Assembly (NCBI GenBank): GCA_022393335.1 | Contig: JAJEKB010021338.1 | Coordinates: 65,952 to 129,951, forward strand | Length of the DNA: 64,000 bases | Direction: 5' to 3' | DNA from: Macrotrachela quadricornifera | Lineage: Eukaryota > Rotifera > Eurotatoria > Philodinida > Philodinidae | In this document: positions 1 to 12,490 of the stretch, piece by piece | Layout of the letters: the number at the start of each line of letters is the position of its first letter | Numbering within the stretch: the first letter of the stretch is position 1 | Position numbers and translations under genes: made by a program | Notes under the pieces: generated by a model | Told to the model about the DNA's origin: nothing | Database searches by the model: none | The model's input: the letters and a program-made list of their open reading frames with translations, nothing else

Positions 1-326
1 AAAAAAAACTGAATGAACAATAAAAGAAAACCATTAAAATCTAAATAACACAAATTAAACAAAAGAAAAAAATATATAAATAAGTATATTAAATTTGTCT
101 GTTTTTATTTTAAAATAAATTAATACAATGTTTATAAATTTTGTATTTGAGCTGGTAAAAATCGAGTCTAAAAAAGAAAAAAGAAATTTATTTATTTACA
201 TAAATAATAATCTAGAATTATTTTTGTTATTTAATGCAAGAAAGCAAAAAAAACTAGTAAAATAAAATTTTTATTATTATTAATCTAACAAGTGTCTCAT
301 AATAAATATCCGCTTTTTTTAATTAA
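1..326. other. AT-rich non-coding DNA
   Basis: I see no open reading frame of note, no RNA gene and no clear repeat here. The stretch is AT-rich and ends at the TTAA that borders the element at 327-1031. Confidence 0.6.
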
Positions 327-1035
327 GGGTACTCTCCTTTATACAGAATGAAAAATGCAGTTCGGAATCTGTCATATATGGTGACATGTGTAAGCTAAGT
401 CTAGTTTTAAAGTTCGATGCTGAAAAGTAAGGAATAATGACCAAGGATATCCGAATATACATCAAACATGGTTTTCAAGGAATAGGTACATTGTGTTTTA
501 CATTTTTAATCCCATCAGGAATTGCGCGACATAGTTTTTTAATAAAAATGAAAAATTTTTTTTTTGTTTATGTGCTTTAAAGATGGGCTAGATGCTTTGC
601 ACTTGAATGAACTCAACCTAATCAGTCGTTAACTTTTTATGGAAAGTTAATATACGAAAAATTGTGAAATTTTCCTTTCCAATAAGTAGTAAACGAAGGT
701 TTCCATAATAGATAGTTCCTAGAGTCGCTAAGAAACGAATTTTCGACTTTTTAAAATTATTTTCAGTTTTTCATACATAACGCTCAATTGTGCCATGGAT
801 AATCATTCTCTAACTTTATCTGATTGGACTGAAATTTTTATCACAGTTATTTGGAACTATTCTCCAGAGATAAGATCCTGTGGAAACCCCTACGCAGATC
901 TCCTCCAAAATATTTTTTCTCAAATATGTATCTCGATATTTGCTGTGCTCTATCTGCGGGAAAATTTTCAGCCTGACCGGCTTTATCATCTTTGAGATCT
1001 AGAAATGGTCAAAAACGAGAGAGGGGTACCCTTAA
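323..1035. mobile_element. piggyBac-like non-autonomous element (MITE) with TTAA duplication
   Basis: The left end reads TTAA then GGGTACTCTCC, and the right end reads GAGAGGGGTACCC then TTAA. The two ends form an imperfect inverted repeat of about 12-14 bp bordered by a duplicated TTAA (323-326 and 1032-1035). Target duplication at TTAA is the signature of the piggyBac superfamily, although canonical piggyBac ends begin CCC rather than GGG. The roughly 705-bp interior has no convincing coding capacity; a 66-codon frame at 795-995 looks like chance. The family assignment rests only on the ends. Confidence 0.5.
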
Positions 1036-1597
1036 GTGATAAACTTTAATAAAAATATAAAAATATACCATCATGTACCATGTGAAACACTGTAATCAAC
1101 TACGAACAAGATTATTTTTTGGTACATGACAAATTCTATTCTTATTTTACTAATTAATAAATCAAATAGGAAAAAGAATTTATCAACTTGTTCGCACAGA
1201 ATTTTTCACATTACATCTTGTGATATATTTTCTATTTAAATAAAACTTACAAAGATAATTTAAAAAAAAGAACTGATCATTTATTATGGGTCATCCGTTA
1301 TTTTTAATATTTCAATTTCCAAGATTATAATTCGATATCATGCATAAATAGTTTACAAACATGATTGACTTATTGTTTGTTTTTTTTTATGTTCAATAAA
1401 TTGTAAATACAAGCATGCAAGTGTATTCTACTCTATATATTTGAAATAAATATAAAATATAAATCTAACCTTTTTAAAAAATAACAGATAAAAGTAGATT
1501 TCAAAAGATCAAGATGAAATACAAGTAGAAACCTATAAGAAATCATGCACGAACTCGGTTACTTTTCTAACATTTTTTTTTAATCTAAGAACGTTTT
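1036..1597. other. 3' flank of the GBF1 gene
   Basis: AT-rich non-coding DNA just downstream of the GBF1 stop codon, read on the minus strand. It must hold the 3' UTR and the poly(A) signal. Several AATAAA-like strings occur on the minus strand, so I do not choose one. Confidence 0.5.
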
Positions 1598-4500
1598 TTA
1601 TAAGAAAAGTAAACATACATTAGGTGCAGGAACTGGTTCATTATTTGTTGTTGTTGTTGTTGCTGTTGTTTCATCTAAATAAAACAAACAAAAAAAAGAA
1701 ATTAATATCAAAATTAAACTAATAAACTTACTTGATGAAGTATTAACTTCATTAGTCGGTACCGATGATACAACAGACTAAAATATAATTACAAAGAAAC
1801 AGGTTGTTTTTTTTATAAATATTATTTATTATTTAATTACTTCTGTAGTTGGAGATGGAGGTAATGATGGTGTTGATATTTTAAAAACTTCATCCCAAAG
1901 TGCTGGTAAAAAACTATGAATTCTATCTTTTGTAATCACTGTTAAAGGTTGTTCAGGTTGAAATAAACTAGTTGTATTCATAACTAAAAGCATATTTTTT
2001 AATGATTCACGAACAAATTCACGCTAGAAAAATAAATAAATAAATTATTTATTTAATATTAAAAAAAGTTAAAAATTTTCTTACCAACATATCTGTTTGA
2101 TCAATTTTAAAATATTTATCCATAAAATCTAATATTGTTAACCAAAGTGTTGTAAATGTTGATAATGTTAATAATGGTGTAAGATGTTGTAAAAATAATC
2201 GACAAACTAATTGTGAAACACGTACACGTGTTTCTTCAATTCCATAAATATTATTTGTTTCAAGTAATTGAAGTAATAAAGGAAATAATACTTTATTAAA
2301 TACAGATTCCCATTCAATTGGAGAAAGTATACGAAGTTCAGGTAATAAAACACATCGTTCAAGATAACTAAGTGCAGTTGAACGAATTGAACGATGAGAA
2401 TCACAACAAAGACGTGCAATACCTTAAATATAATTAATACTATGGAGATATTTTTCAATTGAAATCGATTTATAAATCAACCTATTTCGGACTCTTCAGT
2501 GACTGATACTTTGATAGATTGAAAAGGCAGTGTTTCTCTGATTATTTTATTAATCCAAAATTTGCTGATAATATCTCTATTGACTATACGTCAATTCTTT
2601 GTTAGCAATGCATAGAATGATAAGTGAGATAATAAGGAGAACTCTACTAAATAGTGAATCGTGTTTTTAATCATGAGTATGTGTATCATGTAGTCTCTAA
2701 TGAGTTATAAATATTGTAAAAAGAGTTCGGATTTGTAGCTTATCGCTGGCGAGATATTGTATTTTTAATAGAATGTTGAGATTCCTTTTAAGAGCAGATC
2801 TTATTAAGATCTATCTATCCGTTGAAAATTCGTTTTTTTTTCTCTTGATTTTTCCTTGAATAACTAACCTTGTAAAATAGGACACCAACATTTATACCAC
2901 AAAACACTCGATACTGTTTGATCACTTGGTATGTTTTTATATATTTGTGATGCTCTTACATGTAAAATATGCATTAATTCTAATAATTGTAATGCAATTG
3001 ATTGATATTCTTGTTTAACTAATTCAGGTATATTATCATCATCATAATCTAAACGTGATTGATCATTAATATTTTCATTATTTAATGAATTTGATGATGT
3101 TACACGTCGAATTTGTTTTATATTTCGATTATTATTATTATTTCCTGTTAATTTAGATTTTTGTTTATTAATTTGTTTAGTTAATATAACTTCAATAAAT
3201 GTTCGTATACAATGAATACAATATTCAAAATTTTCTTGTGTTACATATGCAACATCATGTATAAGAAATGATAATATTTCACAAGATTTTATTAAAGCTC
3301 GACGATCATGTTGAATATATTTTTCATATTGATTTTTATGTGTTTCAAAATCATTATGTGATACAACAATATAATCTGAACGACGATAAATTTCTGTATC
3401 ACTTGTATAACCTTTATCATTTGTATTTGTTGTTGTTATACAATCTGAACATTCCGCATCAGAATCAATATTTGTTATTGAATGACTATGTTGAATATAT
3501 TTATTTGTTGATTGAACTATTGGTGGAGGATTAGCAGCTGCACCAACAACTTCAAGTAAAGAAAATAATATAAACCAATCATCAGATTTATGAATATTAG
3601 CTGCATTTGTTCGAAGTAATTCATGTAAACCATATGCTATTTCAGATGATAATGCATGAAGAACTTGAGATTTCATTAAAAGTAACATATGCAATGATGC
3701 AAATACCTTTTGAATAAATAAATAAATATATATATATATATTTATAAGTATAAAATAAAATTACTTCTGAAACTAATTCTTCTCTACGTAAAAGTCTTGC
3801 AGCTATTCTTAATAAACCAATACATGTACGTTCAATAAAAAATATTTTTTCATTAGCATTAACAAGTATTGAATAAAAATGATGACGAATAGTTGACCAA
3901 AAAATAGTAACACGATCACGATTTTGTAAAACAACTTTAACAAGTAATTCAAGACAAAAAACAGCAGCATCTTGATCAAGTTTTTGTGAATCAGGTGATA
4001 TTTGACAACCATATATAAGTGCTTTTAATAATTCATTTAATGAATCAATTATTAAAAATTTTGTTTCTTGTAATAATTGTTCTAAATGACATTCTTCTAT
4101 ACATGATGTTGCAATTTTTATTGCTTCTTGTTCTTCAGGTGTTTGTTGTTTATTAGATGATAATGTTGAATCATTTGAACCACCACCACCAAGAAGAAAA
4201 GCAAGAGATGAAAATAAACCAATATCATTTCTAAAAGAAAATGTTTATTAGAATTATTATTAAGAAAATTATTACAAAAATATTCAAAAACTAAATTAAC
4301 AAACGCTTTTTTCTTACTTTGGTGTTTGTATAATTTGTTCTTTAATAAGTGTTATTCGTCCAGATGCATCAAGAAAATCTTCAACTTCAACAAGAACTGA
4401 TGGTAATAATTTTGCTTTATATAAATGTATAATACATTCAAGAAGATTTTTCCATCCATCTCTTAATATATCACCATGTACATGTGCAATATTAAAAACA

Positions 4501-7500
4501 ACTGTTGCAGCAAGACGTGCTTTACGATTAAGACCAAATTGTATTGGTAAATTTTCAATCCACTAAAATATATATATATATATATTAAAAGAAAAAATAA
4601 TTTTCTTTTTACTTCTCGATTATTAAGTAATGTTGTAAATTTACATAATGATATAACTAAATTATCAAAAACATCAGACATATAATAATGTGCTGCTATT
4701 CTTGCACATTTATTAAAACCTTGAATAGATTTTTCTATAACTAAATCATAATTTGATTTTTCAAATACATATGATAATGCAGCCATTGTTTGTCCCCATA
4801 TTAATGTAAATATATCATGATTATATGAACCAGTTGGTACATGAAGAAAATTTTCTCCTAATGTTGTTGTTGATCTTCTAAGCATTATTTTCCATAAATA
4901 TGATTCCCGAACAAGTCCTGTGTGTTCAGCTGGCATAACAATTTCATCAGATTTAATTGCACGATAGATTTCAGTTAACATTCCATCATCAAAATTTTCA
5001 TTATTATTCATACCTGATAAATTTCTTTTAAAATCCTTTTTTAATAAAAAAAATAAAACAAAAATTTTTTTTTTTCTTTATTATTTTAATAAATTACTTC
5101 AAATGTCATTGGTAAACTTTGACGACGAACATTTGTATTATGTTGATCCGTCTAGATAGAAAATTAAATTATATATATATATATATATATTAGAGAATTT
5201 ACATTGAGCATAATACAAGCATATGCTAAACCAAAAGCTGCATCATTATTTGCAAGTTCAAAATTATTACATTCCTAGAAAAAAAAAATTCGAATTTGAA
5301 ATAATTTTAAAATAAATTTAATATCTTACACGCCAACGAGCAGCAAAATGTTCAAGTAATGCACTAATTAATGGTGCTTCACCTGGTAAACGAAATTCTG
5401 ATAAATATATTCTAAGTGCTTCATCAATACGCATATCATCAAAATTAAATGTTCTTTAAAATAAATAAAAAAAAAACTAATTAAAAAAAAAGAAAATTTT
5501 ATTTATACTTACTTAACATATTGTTCAAGTATATGAAGATGTTTTCTATTTGATAAATATTCTCCAAGAATTTTTTTATCTAATAATGGATTATCTTTAA
5601 GATATTTAACTATTTCATGAATATCTAATGGATCTAATAAAAGATTATTTTCTTGAAGAAATTTTATTCCTGTTGATGGATGTTGATTAAATAATTCTGA
5701 ACCTTGTCGTAATAACTATTTATAAAAAAAAACAAAAATAATAATAATTTTCTTTTTTTAAATAAGTATTTAACCTTTTTATCTTGTTTCTTTTTTTTAA
5801 GATCATCTTGTGATGGTAAATGTGATGATATTGTCATACGATTTTGTCGTAATCGTGAACTATGACGACATTCAGATGATGTTGAAGAACGATTTATATC
5901 CATATTTTGTAATGATAATGCAAGAGCATATCCACATGGAACAGGACGTGTTAATGATTGACTTATTGCTGGAAAAAAAAAATATTTTAAAGAGTTCATG
6001 ATCATTTTGATCATAATTTCAAAAATTTTTCAAAACAGGACTTTTGAAAAACAAAAGAAGAAAAATCGAGCTCGGATATCCTAAAATCACTCTGGCCTCT
6101 TACGAGGGAAGGGTCCCAACTGTCCAATCGCTTTTGAGCCGAGACTATAAGCGTTATGTAGACTCAAATGAGTTATGAATACTCTGAAAAAAGTTCGGGC
6201 CGCTGGCTTATTGCTACGGAGATATTGAACTTTTACAGTATTCTTCAAAAATAAATGCCGTAGTCCCCCTCAGGGACCCCAGAAAAACTGATTTTCGAAT
6301 TTTGACTTGAAACTTAGGATAGAGATAGACCTCAATGAGAATAGTTTACTGTGACTATTTCAGATATTTTCGCCCTTCCTATCCTAAGATACAGTTATGA
6401 ATAGCTAGTCTCTATAAACTGGCAGATTTGATGCTCTTATTTTAAGATAAAAGTAGATGAAAAAAATCTCAAAAACATTCACAATAAACTATTCTCATTG
6501 AGGTCTATCTCTATTCAAAGTTTCAGGTCGAAATTCAAAAATCAGTTTTTCTGGTATCCCTGAGGGGGACTACAGCATTTATTTTTAAAGAATACTGTAA
6601 AAGTTCAATATCTCCGTAGCAATAGGATAGCGGCCCAAACTTTTTTCAGAGTATTCATAACTCATTTGGATCTACATAACGCACATAGTCTCGGCTCAAA
6701 GGCGATTAGACAGTTGGAACCCTTCCCTCGTTAGCTGAATGAATATACAATAAATAAACATACAATCATTTTTTTGTCTTTGTACTTGAAATTGACATTC
6801 AAGTTCAATATGATCAATAACTGAAAGTAGTGCATCAAGTGAAAGTATATGTGTTGATGTTAAACCAGCAACTGGAAAAGCATTTTTTGATAACATTTTA
6901 GTTAATTCTTCAAATAAATTTGTACTATATAAATCACAATCATAATTTAAATATAATTCAGCTGGTAAACCAGGTATACGAAGAAGTTGAACTATTGTTT
7001 CAAGTGCTATTTCTTTTTGTTCATAAGATATTTTTGATTGTTCGGATATAATTAATTCCATTAAACGTATTATAAAAAACTAAACATAAATTAATTATTA
7101 ATTAACAAAAAAACAAAATTGTTTTTTTTTCTTCTATATACTTCAAATTGACATTTAAGATGTGTTCGAAGACTTTCAAATATAAGAAATAAAACACGAA
7201 GTGAAGCAGAAAATAATTGTATACGATGACAATGTAACATCTAAAATTTATTTTGATTTTTATTTAAATATTGATATTAAAGAAAAAATATGTTTATTTA
7301 CACTTAATATATTTCGACATAAAGAATCTTTAACAATTGAAAGCAATAATGGATAATTAGCAAGATAATCTGCACCAACTTCTAATGCAACAGTTAAAAG
7401 ATTTAAACCAACAGTTTTCATATATTCTGTATTATTTCTATTTATATAAATTAATTAAAAGAAAAAAGAGAGATAAAAAAAAAATACGAACTTATCATGA

Positions 7501-10104
7501 TTATTAATAAGTGTTGTAAGAAAACTAAAAAGACCACGAACACATGGCCAACCATATGGAGTTAATGAATCTAAAAATAACAAAATAAAAATCATTTTTT
7601 TTTTAGTTTTTCAATACTTTTAGCAGGTGTATTTGTAGGTGATGCTGTTGTAAATCTTATTCCTCTTGGATTAATATATTCAGTATTATTTAATATTGTT
7701 TCTTCTGATTGTTGATCTTCTTGAAGATTTTTTTCTGACTCATCAAATGATGAAACAATTCTTGGTAATATTGTTTGAGAAGATGCATCTGGAATTATAT
7801 TAGATTCATTTTCATTATTTGTTACATTATCAATTGCAGTTGGACGATCATTATCATCGATATTTGATGACTAAAATATGTCAATAGAATATAAATAATT
7901 AGAATAGTATTTTACTTGAACATAAAAGTTTAATTAACTGATCTTAATGCAAAAAGATAATCAAAGTTTTTTTTCTACAGAGTAAGCCAAAAATTGCTAT
8001 TTTCTCTGTTGTTATAAATTCATAAATGCTTAAACTTTTTATAGTTCATATTGTAGAGAAGCTGTATTGTTTATGATTATACTTGAAGCGTTTTTTTCTC
8101 AGATCGTCAATTTTTTACTGACGTCTTTGAAAGATACGGTTTCCAATAAATTTGTATTTGTGTATGATCAAAATTCAAAACAAATCTGTCTGTACCAGAG
8201 CCCGAAAACGAACCGAACCGAACCCGAACCGATCTTTTGAAAACTCAATCGAACCGAACCGAACCCGAACCGAACCCGAACCGACTTTTTTTAAACTCAA
8301 TCGAACCGAACCGAACCCGAACCGATATTTTGAAAAACGAATCGAACCGAACCGAACTCGAACCGATATCTTGAAAAACGAGTCGAACCGAACTGAACCC
8401 GAACTGACTTTTTAAAAACTCAGTCGAATCGAACCGAACCCGAACCGATTTTTAAAACTTCAATCGAACCGAACCGAACTCGAACCAGAAAAGTTCGGTT
8501 CGTTTCGGGCTCTAGTCTGTACTGTTGAAGAGATCGTATTTAATTGCAAGAAATGATAAAAATCTTATGAAATAAAATATGAGATCAATTATCTTCGTAT
8601 ATGGAAAGATAAATATATTTCTTTGATATACTTTTAACTTACATGTGTTAGATTTGTTTCGATTGTTGTTAAAGTTGATTCTTTAAAAATAAAATGAAGT
8701 AAAAATAAAATAATAAAAAGTAAATAATTCTACCATTTGTTTCTTGTTTATTTATTGATGATTCAGAATTAATTCTTTCTTTTAATCGATGTTGATTATT
8801 TGTTGTTATAGTTTTTGTTGAAAGATCTTTAACTTGTTTAGTTGATGATATATCATCTTTAAATTGTGGTAAACGAGCAAATAATAATTGTACCATATCA
8901 ATTAAAACATGTTCAGATGTTTTACGTAATAATTCTATATTAAAATAATTCATAGAAAAGATATTTTTTTTTCAAATATAAATAAATAATAATTATTTAA
9001 TCATTACCAGATAATCTTGTTTCAAAACAAATTCGAAAACAAGATTGAAGAATTTCACATACACTATCATTTGTCATTTGTGATCCAATAGGACTTAATA
9101 ATAATGAACGAAGTACCTATTAAAAATTTTATATATATATATCAAAAGATAAATATCGGTTTTATTTTTACTTGTAAAATTCTCATTAAAACAACTTCAT
9201 CATCATTTGGATTTGTTCCAACAAAACGTGTATGTGTAACAGCATATGCGACTTTATCAATAGTTGATGCTGCTGATTCACTTAGAGTATCTTTGTTTTT
9301 TTTTGTTGTTGTATATAAATAAACAAAATATTAGAAAAAAACTGTTATTTTATTTTATTTTATTCTACCAATTAATCCATAGGAAAGAAATTTATTCACA
9401 GCATTTAATGCTAAACAAGTTATTGGACCAGATGTTTCTTCAGAACGAATTATATCAAGAAATGGTGTTAAAAATGTTAATGAATCAATATCTTGAAGAT
9501 CTAAAGAAAATTTATTAATAAAATATTTTGTTCTTGTTTTTTTTAATTTTACCAGAAACTGAATTAAGAACACTTTTAAGTTTTTGAAATGCATTAAATT
9601 CTGAAGATTCCTAAAATAATAGATAAAAATAAGAATACATATATTCTTAATTTACTTCATATGAATGTGTATTTGACCATCGAGTATTATTCTTTTTTGA
9701 TGATGTTAATGCTTGAATTTCACCAAGTATAATATAAAGTGAATTTTTCGGTGGTTCAAATGGTGATGACATCTGGGAATAATTATATAAAATTTGACGA
9801 GAATTTTCTTGATGAAGATAATTATCACTCTAGAAATACAAAAAAATCTATATGATTAATCTTAAAAATCTTAGTTTTAATATAAAAAATAAAAAAAAAA
9901 GATCGATCCTTCAAGGTAGTCCAAAATTTACCAATGCAACGTATACATATGGAACCAATGAAAAGATTTAGTTTTTAAACGTCGCTAGTCACTTACAGAA
10001 TTAGTTTGATTAAAAGACATTTTTGTAATCATAATATATTCATTTAAATCATTTTCAATAATTGGATTAATTAATTCAGTATAATCTGTATTGATATTTA
10101 ACAT
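1598..10104 (-). CDS. GBF1: Golgi-specific brefeldin A-resistance guanine nucleotide exchange factor 1 (Arf-GEF, Sec7 family)
   Basis: This large Arf-GEF activates Arf1 at the cis-Golgi and ER-Golgi intermediate compartment to recruit COPI. I read about 26 exons split by short GT-AG introns. The N-terminal DCB region includes [11 protein letters not shown] (exon 9656-9829) and [15 protein letters not shown] (exon 9369-9500). The DCB/HUS part follows, with [19 protein letters not shown] near 8900. The Sec7 domain runs from about 5.5 to 4.9 kb; its active-site loop [10 protein letters not shown] carries the catalytic glutamate (codon 5378-5380), and TDQHN follows after an intron. HDS regions follow, with [16 protein letters not shown] (about 3.6 kb) and [12 protein letters not shown] (about 2.1 kb). 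The last exon encodes a short Thr-rich tail ending at TAA 1598-1600. The start at 10104 gives a divergent leader; a Met inside the second exon is an alternative. Introns at about 8.2, 6.1 and 2.5 kb hold transposon sequence. Confidence 0.93.
2470..2865. repeat. Decayed relative of the foldback element, inside a GBF1 intron
   Basis: This sequence fills the unusually long intron between the GBF1 exons at about 2.43 and 2.87 kb. The part at 2690-2790 (CTAATGAGTTATAAATA, then GAGTTCGG, then GCGAGATATTG) aligns by eye with the arms of the foldback element at 6099-6732 (CAAATGAGTTATGAATA, AAGTTCGG, ACGGAGATATTG). I cannot fix the ends. It is likely an old, truncated copy of the same family. Confidence 0.45.
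6099..6732. mobile_element. Foldback MITE with about 290-bp inverted arms, in a GBF1 intron
   Basis: The left arm starts CTTACGAGGGAAGGGTCCCA, and the right arm, reverse-complemented, starts CTAACGAGGGAAGGGTTCCA. Pairing continues with few mismatches through the block for AATGAGTTATGAATACTCTG, the block for TCCCCCTCAGGGA and the block for CCTCAATGAGAATAGTTTA, leaving only a short loop around 6390-6440. There is no open frame. It lies wholly in the intron between the GBF1 exons at 5.97 and 6.77 kb and explains why that intron is about 800 bp long. I could not identify a target-site duplication, so the superfamily is open. Confidence 0.8.
8188..8522. mobile_element. hAT-type MITE filled with GAACCG tandem repeats, in a GBF1 intron
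   Basis: The element spans 8196-8514 and is bordered by an exact 8-bp duplication, GTCTGTAC (8188-8195 and 8515-8522). Its ends form an inverted repeat: CAGAGCCCGAAAACGAACCG on the left and, reverse-complemented, TAGAGCCCGAAACGAACCG on the right. An 8-bp duplication with [C/T]AGAG ends is typical of hAT elements. The interior is about five tandem units of roughly 60 bp, each with GAACCGAACCGAACCCGAAC then a T/A-rich spacer. An 87-codon frame through it is only the repeat read as Arg-Thr-Glu-Pro. Confidence 0.8.
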
Positions 10105-11410
10105 AATTATCTTGGAAATTTCATAAATGTATTTGTATATATAAAAAAAATTACTTGAACATAAATAATAGAAGAATGATGTGTGATGAAATGTGTATAT
10201 AGACGTTTGAAAACTGAGTCACTGTTCTTTGCCACGTTGTTGTATACGACACCTGTGTGATAGGTAAATATGAATGAAAAAGAAAAGTAAATGATTTTTC
10301 TAACATGATGAAATTCTCAAAGTATCATACTGATACGAAAGATATACTGCAGGATTCTCATTAATTGTTTTTCTGTAGAAATATTATAATGTAGGGAAAA
10401 ATAATGTTTTTGTAAATTTTTTGTTAGAAAATTTTACATGAATACATCATTTTCTGGAAGAAACTAAACTCATAAATCGTACAATATTCCTTTCATGATA
10501 GTTCCGAAAAGAAAAAAAATGAAGAACACACTGAATAAAGTTGTTTATAATAGCTTTAAATATTTATTTGGTTGTATTCATTATATATCTTATGGTATAT
10601 GTAATATTATACTCCATCTATACAATAGCTTTATTTCAGTGGTTGTAGTCTGATTGATGTACATATCCATAGCAACAATATATATTAACCAATAACAAAA
10701 CAATTTAATAGACCTTATCTTTTCACTTTTTGCAATCTACTTCAAACTAATATTTTGACATATTTTTGTCTTGCTATTCTTTCGTCAACAATAAATTCAT
10801 GCTTTTATAGGTTGTTACAGAGACATTATTTATTTTAACGTCGGTTACTGATAGTGTTTCATTATAATGTCAAGTTGAATTTCGCAAGAAGATATTTAAT
10901 TGTAATAGATTCGAAACAATTCAGTTTAGTCTGATGCGATAATCATAAACGATTTCAATAAATTATATATGACATCTGAAAGTTTTAGATCTTTTCGTTG
11001 ATTTTACATGAAAAGGCGGTTAGGATAACAATATGTTGCTTATATCTCTACTATACCCGTATATTCCAATGTCCTTATTTTCACATAGGATCAACGACAG
11101 GATCTGAAACTTTTGCAATAAACTATTCTTACTAGGATCTGTTTTTGTACAAAGTTTCAAGTCGAAATTAGACAGTCCTGTGTGCTTTCCTCGTTACTTA
11201 CAACCATCGATATAAATAATGCAAACTTTTTTTTGAATATCAATGGGTATCTATGCTGATGGTTACTAATCTAAACTATGAAAGATCCGTTACAATAATG
11301 TAATATGTGTTGCATATACCGTAGTTTGCAAGACAATGCACCACATCCATTCTGAATGTACGATTTGAATAATTTTCGCATAGAAGTTAATGCTGATTTT
11401 CCGAAAAACA
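10105..11410. other. Intergenic region upstream of GBF1
   Basis: This holds the presumed GBF1 promoter (minus strand, from 10104 upward); I see no distinctive motif. A piece at about 11110-11185 (GCAATAAACTATTCT, then CAAAGTTTCAAGTCGAAATT) resembles the inner arm of the foldback element at 6099-6732 and is probably a fragment of that family. Otherwise there is no coding or RNA signal. Confidence 0.4.
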
Positions 11411-12490
11411 CAGTGGTGGACCAGACAGGGTTGAGCCCTGCCTATTGATCTTTGGGCCCTATCTGGTGAGATTGTGGAAAAATACATGTTATATTGAAGT
11501 GTTGCTATTTCGATGAGATAAAGAATTGAATATTTTTTATTTCTTCTATTTATTAACCTCGATTATGTCTTTAGAAAAGAGTCAGGATAAAAAAGAATTA
11601 ACTCTATATTACATCACTATTAATACAGTGGACGTTAAGAATATTTTGCTAATTTTTTGTTTTGAATCATATTAAAAAGCTACACAACACTAATTTAATT
11701 CCATTATATGCCTGTATATTAGATGTCAAGTACTAAATATAAACACCTACTTAACGTGAAAAACTTTTAATAAAAAACAATAAAAAGAAATCAAACTCCA
11801 GTGCTTAGAAAAAAAATGATATAAAAATTTGTCAAATGATAATAGAAACGTTGACAGGCTGTAGTGTTTCATAATAAGCATTTGTTTATACAATTTTACA
11901 ACTTGTATAGAACTTTCGACAGTACATCTTTTGAAAACAAAACCCAGAAATTATCGTTGCTCTGTGCCGAGATATTCGTAAATCAAACTATGTTATCAAC
12001 ATTTTAGAGTGTTTAATACTTTGACTATAACACCGTCATTTATCAATGACACTCTAAATGTTTTTATACCAAAATGATCAGCAAAAGCATCTCTACAAAG
12101 TCTGTTAGAATGAAAAGTTGTCTGAAAATCTTTCTTTTTTTGTGCTTGATCTTCATGAACGTATTCTACAGCAAAATTCTAATTTTGCCAATTTTTATCT
12201 CATTTTTTTCTAAGCATTGAAGTTTGATTTCTTGTATTGTATTTTCTATTTAAAAGTTTTTTATGTTAAACCGGTGTCTATATATAGTACTTGATCTCTA
12301 CTACACAGAAATATTATGGAATTAAATTAATACTGTAAACTTTTAAGGTGTGACTCAATTAAAACGTGGGAAATACTTTTGACATCTACTGTATTGATGA
12401 ATGAATTTCATATACCTGAGGCGGATCGGAAATTCTTGAGGAACTGAACCCAATCTAGTCCCAAACACTGGTTCCGTCACTGGAAAAACC
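11403..12490. mobile_element. hAT-type MITE split by a nested mariner-type MITE
   Basis: The outer element (11411-12482) begins CAGTGGTGGACCAG and ends GGTTCCGTCACTG, an imperfect inverted repeat. The flanks are GAAAAACA (11403-11410) and GAAAAACC (12483-12490), a 7/8 match to an 8-bp duplication as expected for hAT. Removing the inner element (11626-12391) leaves only about 300 bp. No transposase frame is seen in the outer part, so it would be non-autonomous. Confidence 0.5.
11624..12393. mobile_element. Tc1/mariner-type MITE with about 220-bp inverted repeats
   Basis: TA flanks both ends (624-625 and 392-393 of the respective kilobases). The left end is CAGTGGACGTTAAGAATATT and the right end, reverse-complemented, is CAGTAGATGTCAAAAGTATT. 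The arms pair for about 220 bp, including AATTTAATTCCAT and AGAAATCAAACT on both sides. TA duplication and CAGT ends indicate Tc1/mariner. The centre (about 11.85-12.18 kb) has a short minus-strand open stretch that I could not match to transposase. Confidence 0.7.

Noticed and set aside
795..995. A 66-codon frame starting MDNHSLTLSDW
   Set aside because: It lies inside the TTAA-flanked MITE, has no recognisable domain and no supporting splice or regulatory signals.
8152..8415. An 87-codon plus-strand frame rich in Arg-Thr-Glu-Pro
   Set aside because: It is the GAACCG tandem repeat of the hAT-type MITE read through in one frame, not a gene.
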